Below, piece by piece: positions 6,181 to 6,235 of a stretch of 6,235 bases of DNA. Position 1 is the first letter of the stretch, and each line of letters opens with the position of its first letter. Made by a program: the position numbers and the translations under genes. The notes under the pieces were generated by a model that had not been told where the DNA came from, did no database searches, and was given only the letters and a program-made list of their open reading frames with translations. Origin of the DNA: an uncultured Bacteroidales bacterium (GTDB taxonomy: Bacteria; Bacteroidota; Bacteroidia; Bacteroidales; Paludibacteraceae); contig CALGCU010000140.1 in assembly GCA_937886455.1 (NCBI GenBank), positions 1-6,235 on the forward strand, read 5' to 3'.

Positions 6181-6235
6181 TTCCTATCTAGTTCCTATCT
6201 AGTTCCTATCTAGTTCCTATCTAGTTCCTATCTAG
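6181..6235. repeat. Tandem array of five perfect 11-bp repeats, cut by the window edge
   Basis: TTCCTATCTAG is repeated five times without a single mismatch. TATCT at 6174-6178, in the right register, looks like a decayed sixth copy on the inner side. The array reaches the last base of the window, so the true copy number is unknown. The unit length is not a multiple of three and no reading frame uses it. Each unit contains CTAG. The array is about 125 bp upstream of the first gene of the metal-related module. Perfect identity indicates recent expansion by slippage, or selection, or collapse of a longer array during assembly. Confidence 0.95.

Noticed and set aside
6181..6235. CRISPR array
   Set aside because: The 11-bp units are directly adjacent with no spacers, so this is a simple tandem repeat.

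Overview
The window looks like a low-to-mid GC Bacteroidales (Bacteroidetes) chromosome. The evidence is a dUTPase followed by a large secreted TPR protein, a TonB-dependent receptor with an N-terminal carboxypeptidase-regulatory-like domain, start codons without Shine-Dalgarno sequences, and a promoter of the TTTG / TAnnTTTG type in front of dut. All well-supported genes lie on the minus strand, so transcription runs from high to low coordinates. I cannot name the genus.

Reading in the direction of transcription, the right end (6057-6235) is non-coding. It holds five perfect copies of an 11-bp tandem repeat running off the edge, next to a G-rich patch. Then comes a module of three Cys/His-rich envelope proteins: a small membrane-anchored or secreted Cys/His-rich protein (5580-6044), a TonB-dependent outer-membrane receptor with a Cys cluster in its plug (3249-5456), and an exported HMA-domain protein with a CxxC site and a His-rich tail (2820-3212). 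Together they suggest transport or handling of a soft transition metal, most likely copper. This is inference, and the direction (uptake or detoxification) cannot be read from the sequence. A hairpin-plus-T-tract lies between the first two genes, and a strong long-stem terminator closes the module at 2744-2784.

The second unit is dut (2071-2502) and a TPR gene starting 11 nt after it. A Bacteroidetes-type promoter sits about 35 nt upstream of dut.

The left end (1 to about 375) does not fit the rest. It is about 25% GC by my count and does not hold the expected end of the TPR gene or its usual downstream neighbours. Instead it has scraps of unrelated coding sequence: an internal piece of an MBOAT (AlgI-like) acyltransferase, a plus-strand start with a strong Shine-Dalgarno, and a radical-SAM CxxxCxxC motif fused in frame to the TPR protein. 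This looks like a chimeric contig end or a rearranged insertion, so the last ~49 residues of the TPR reading frame should not be taken as its natural C-terminus.
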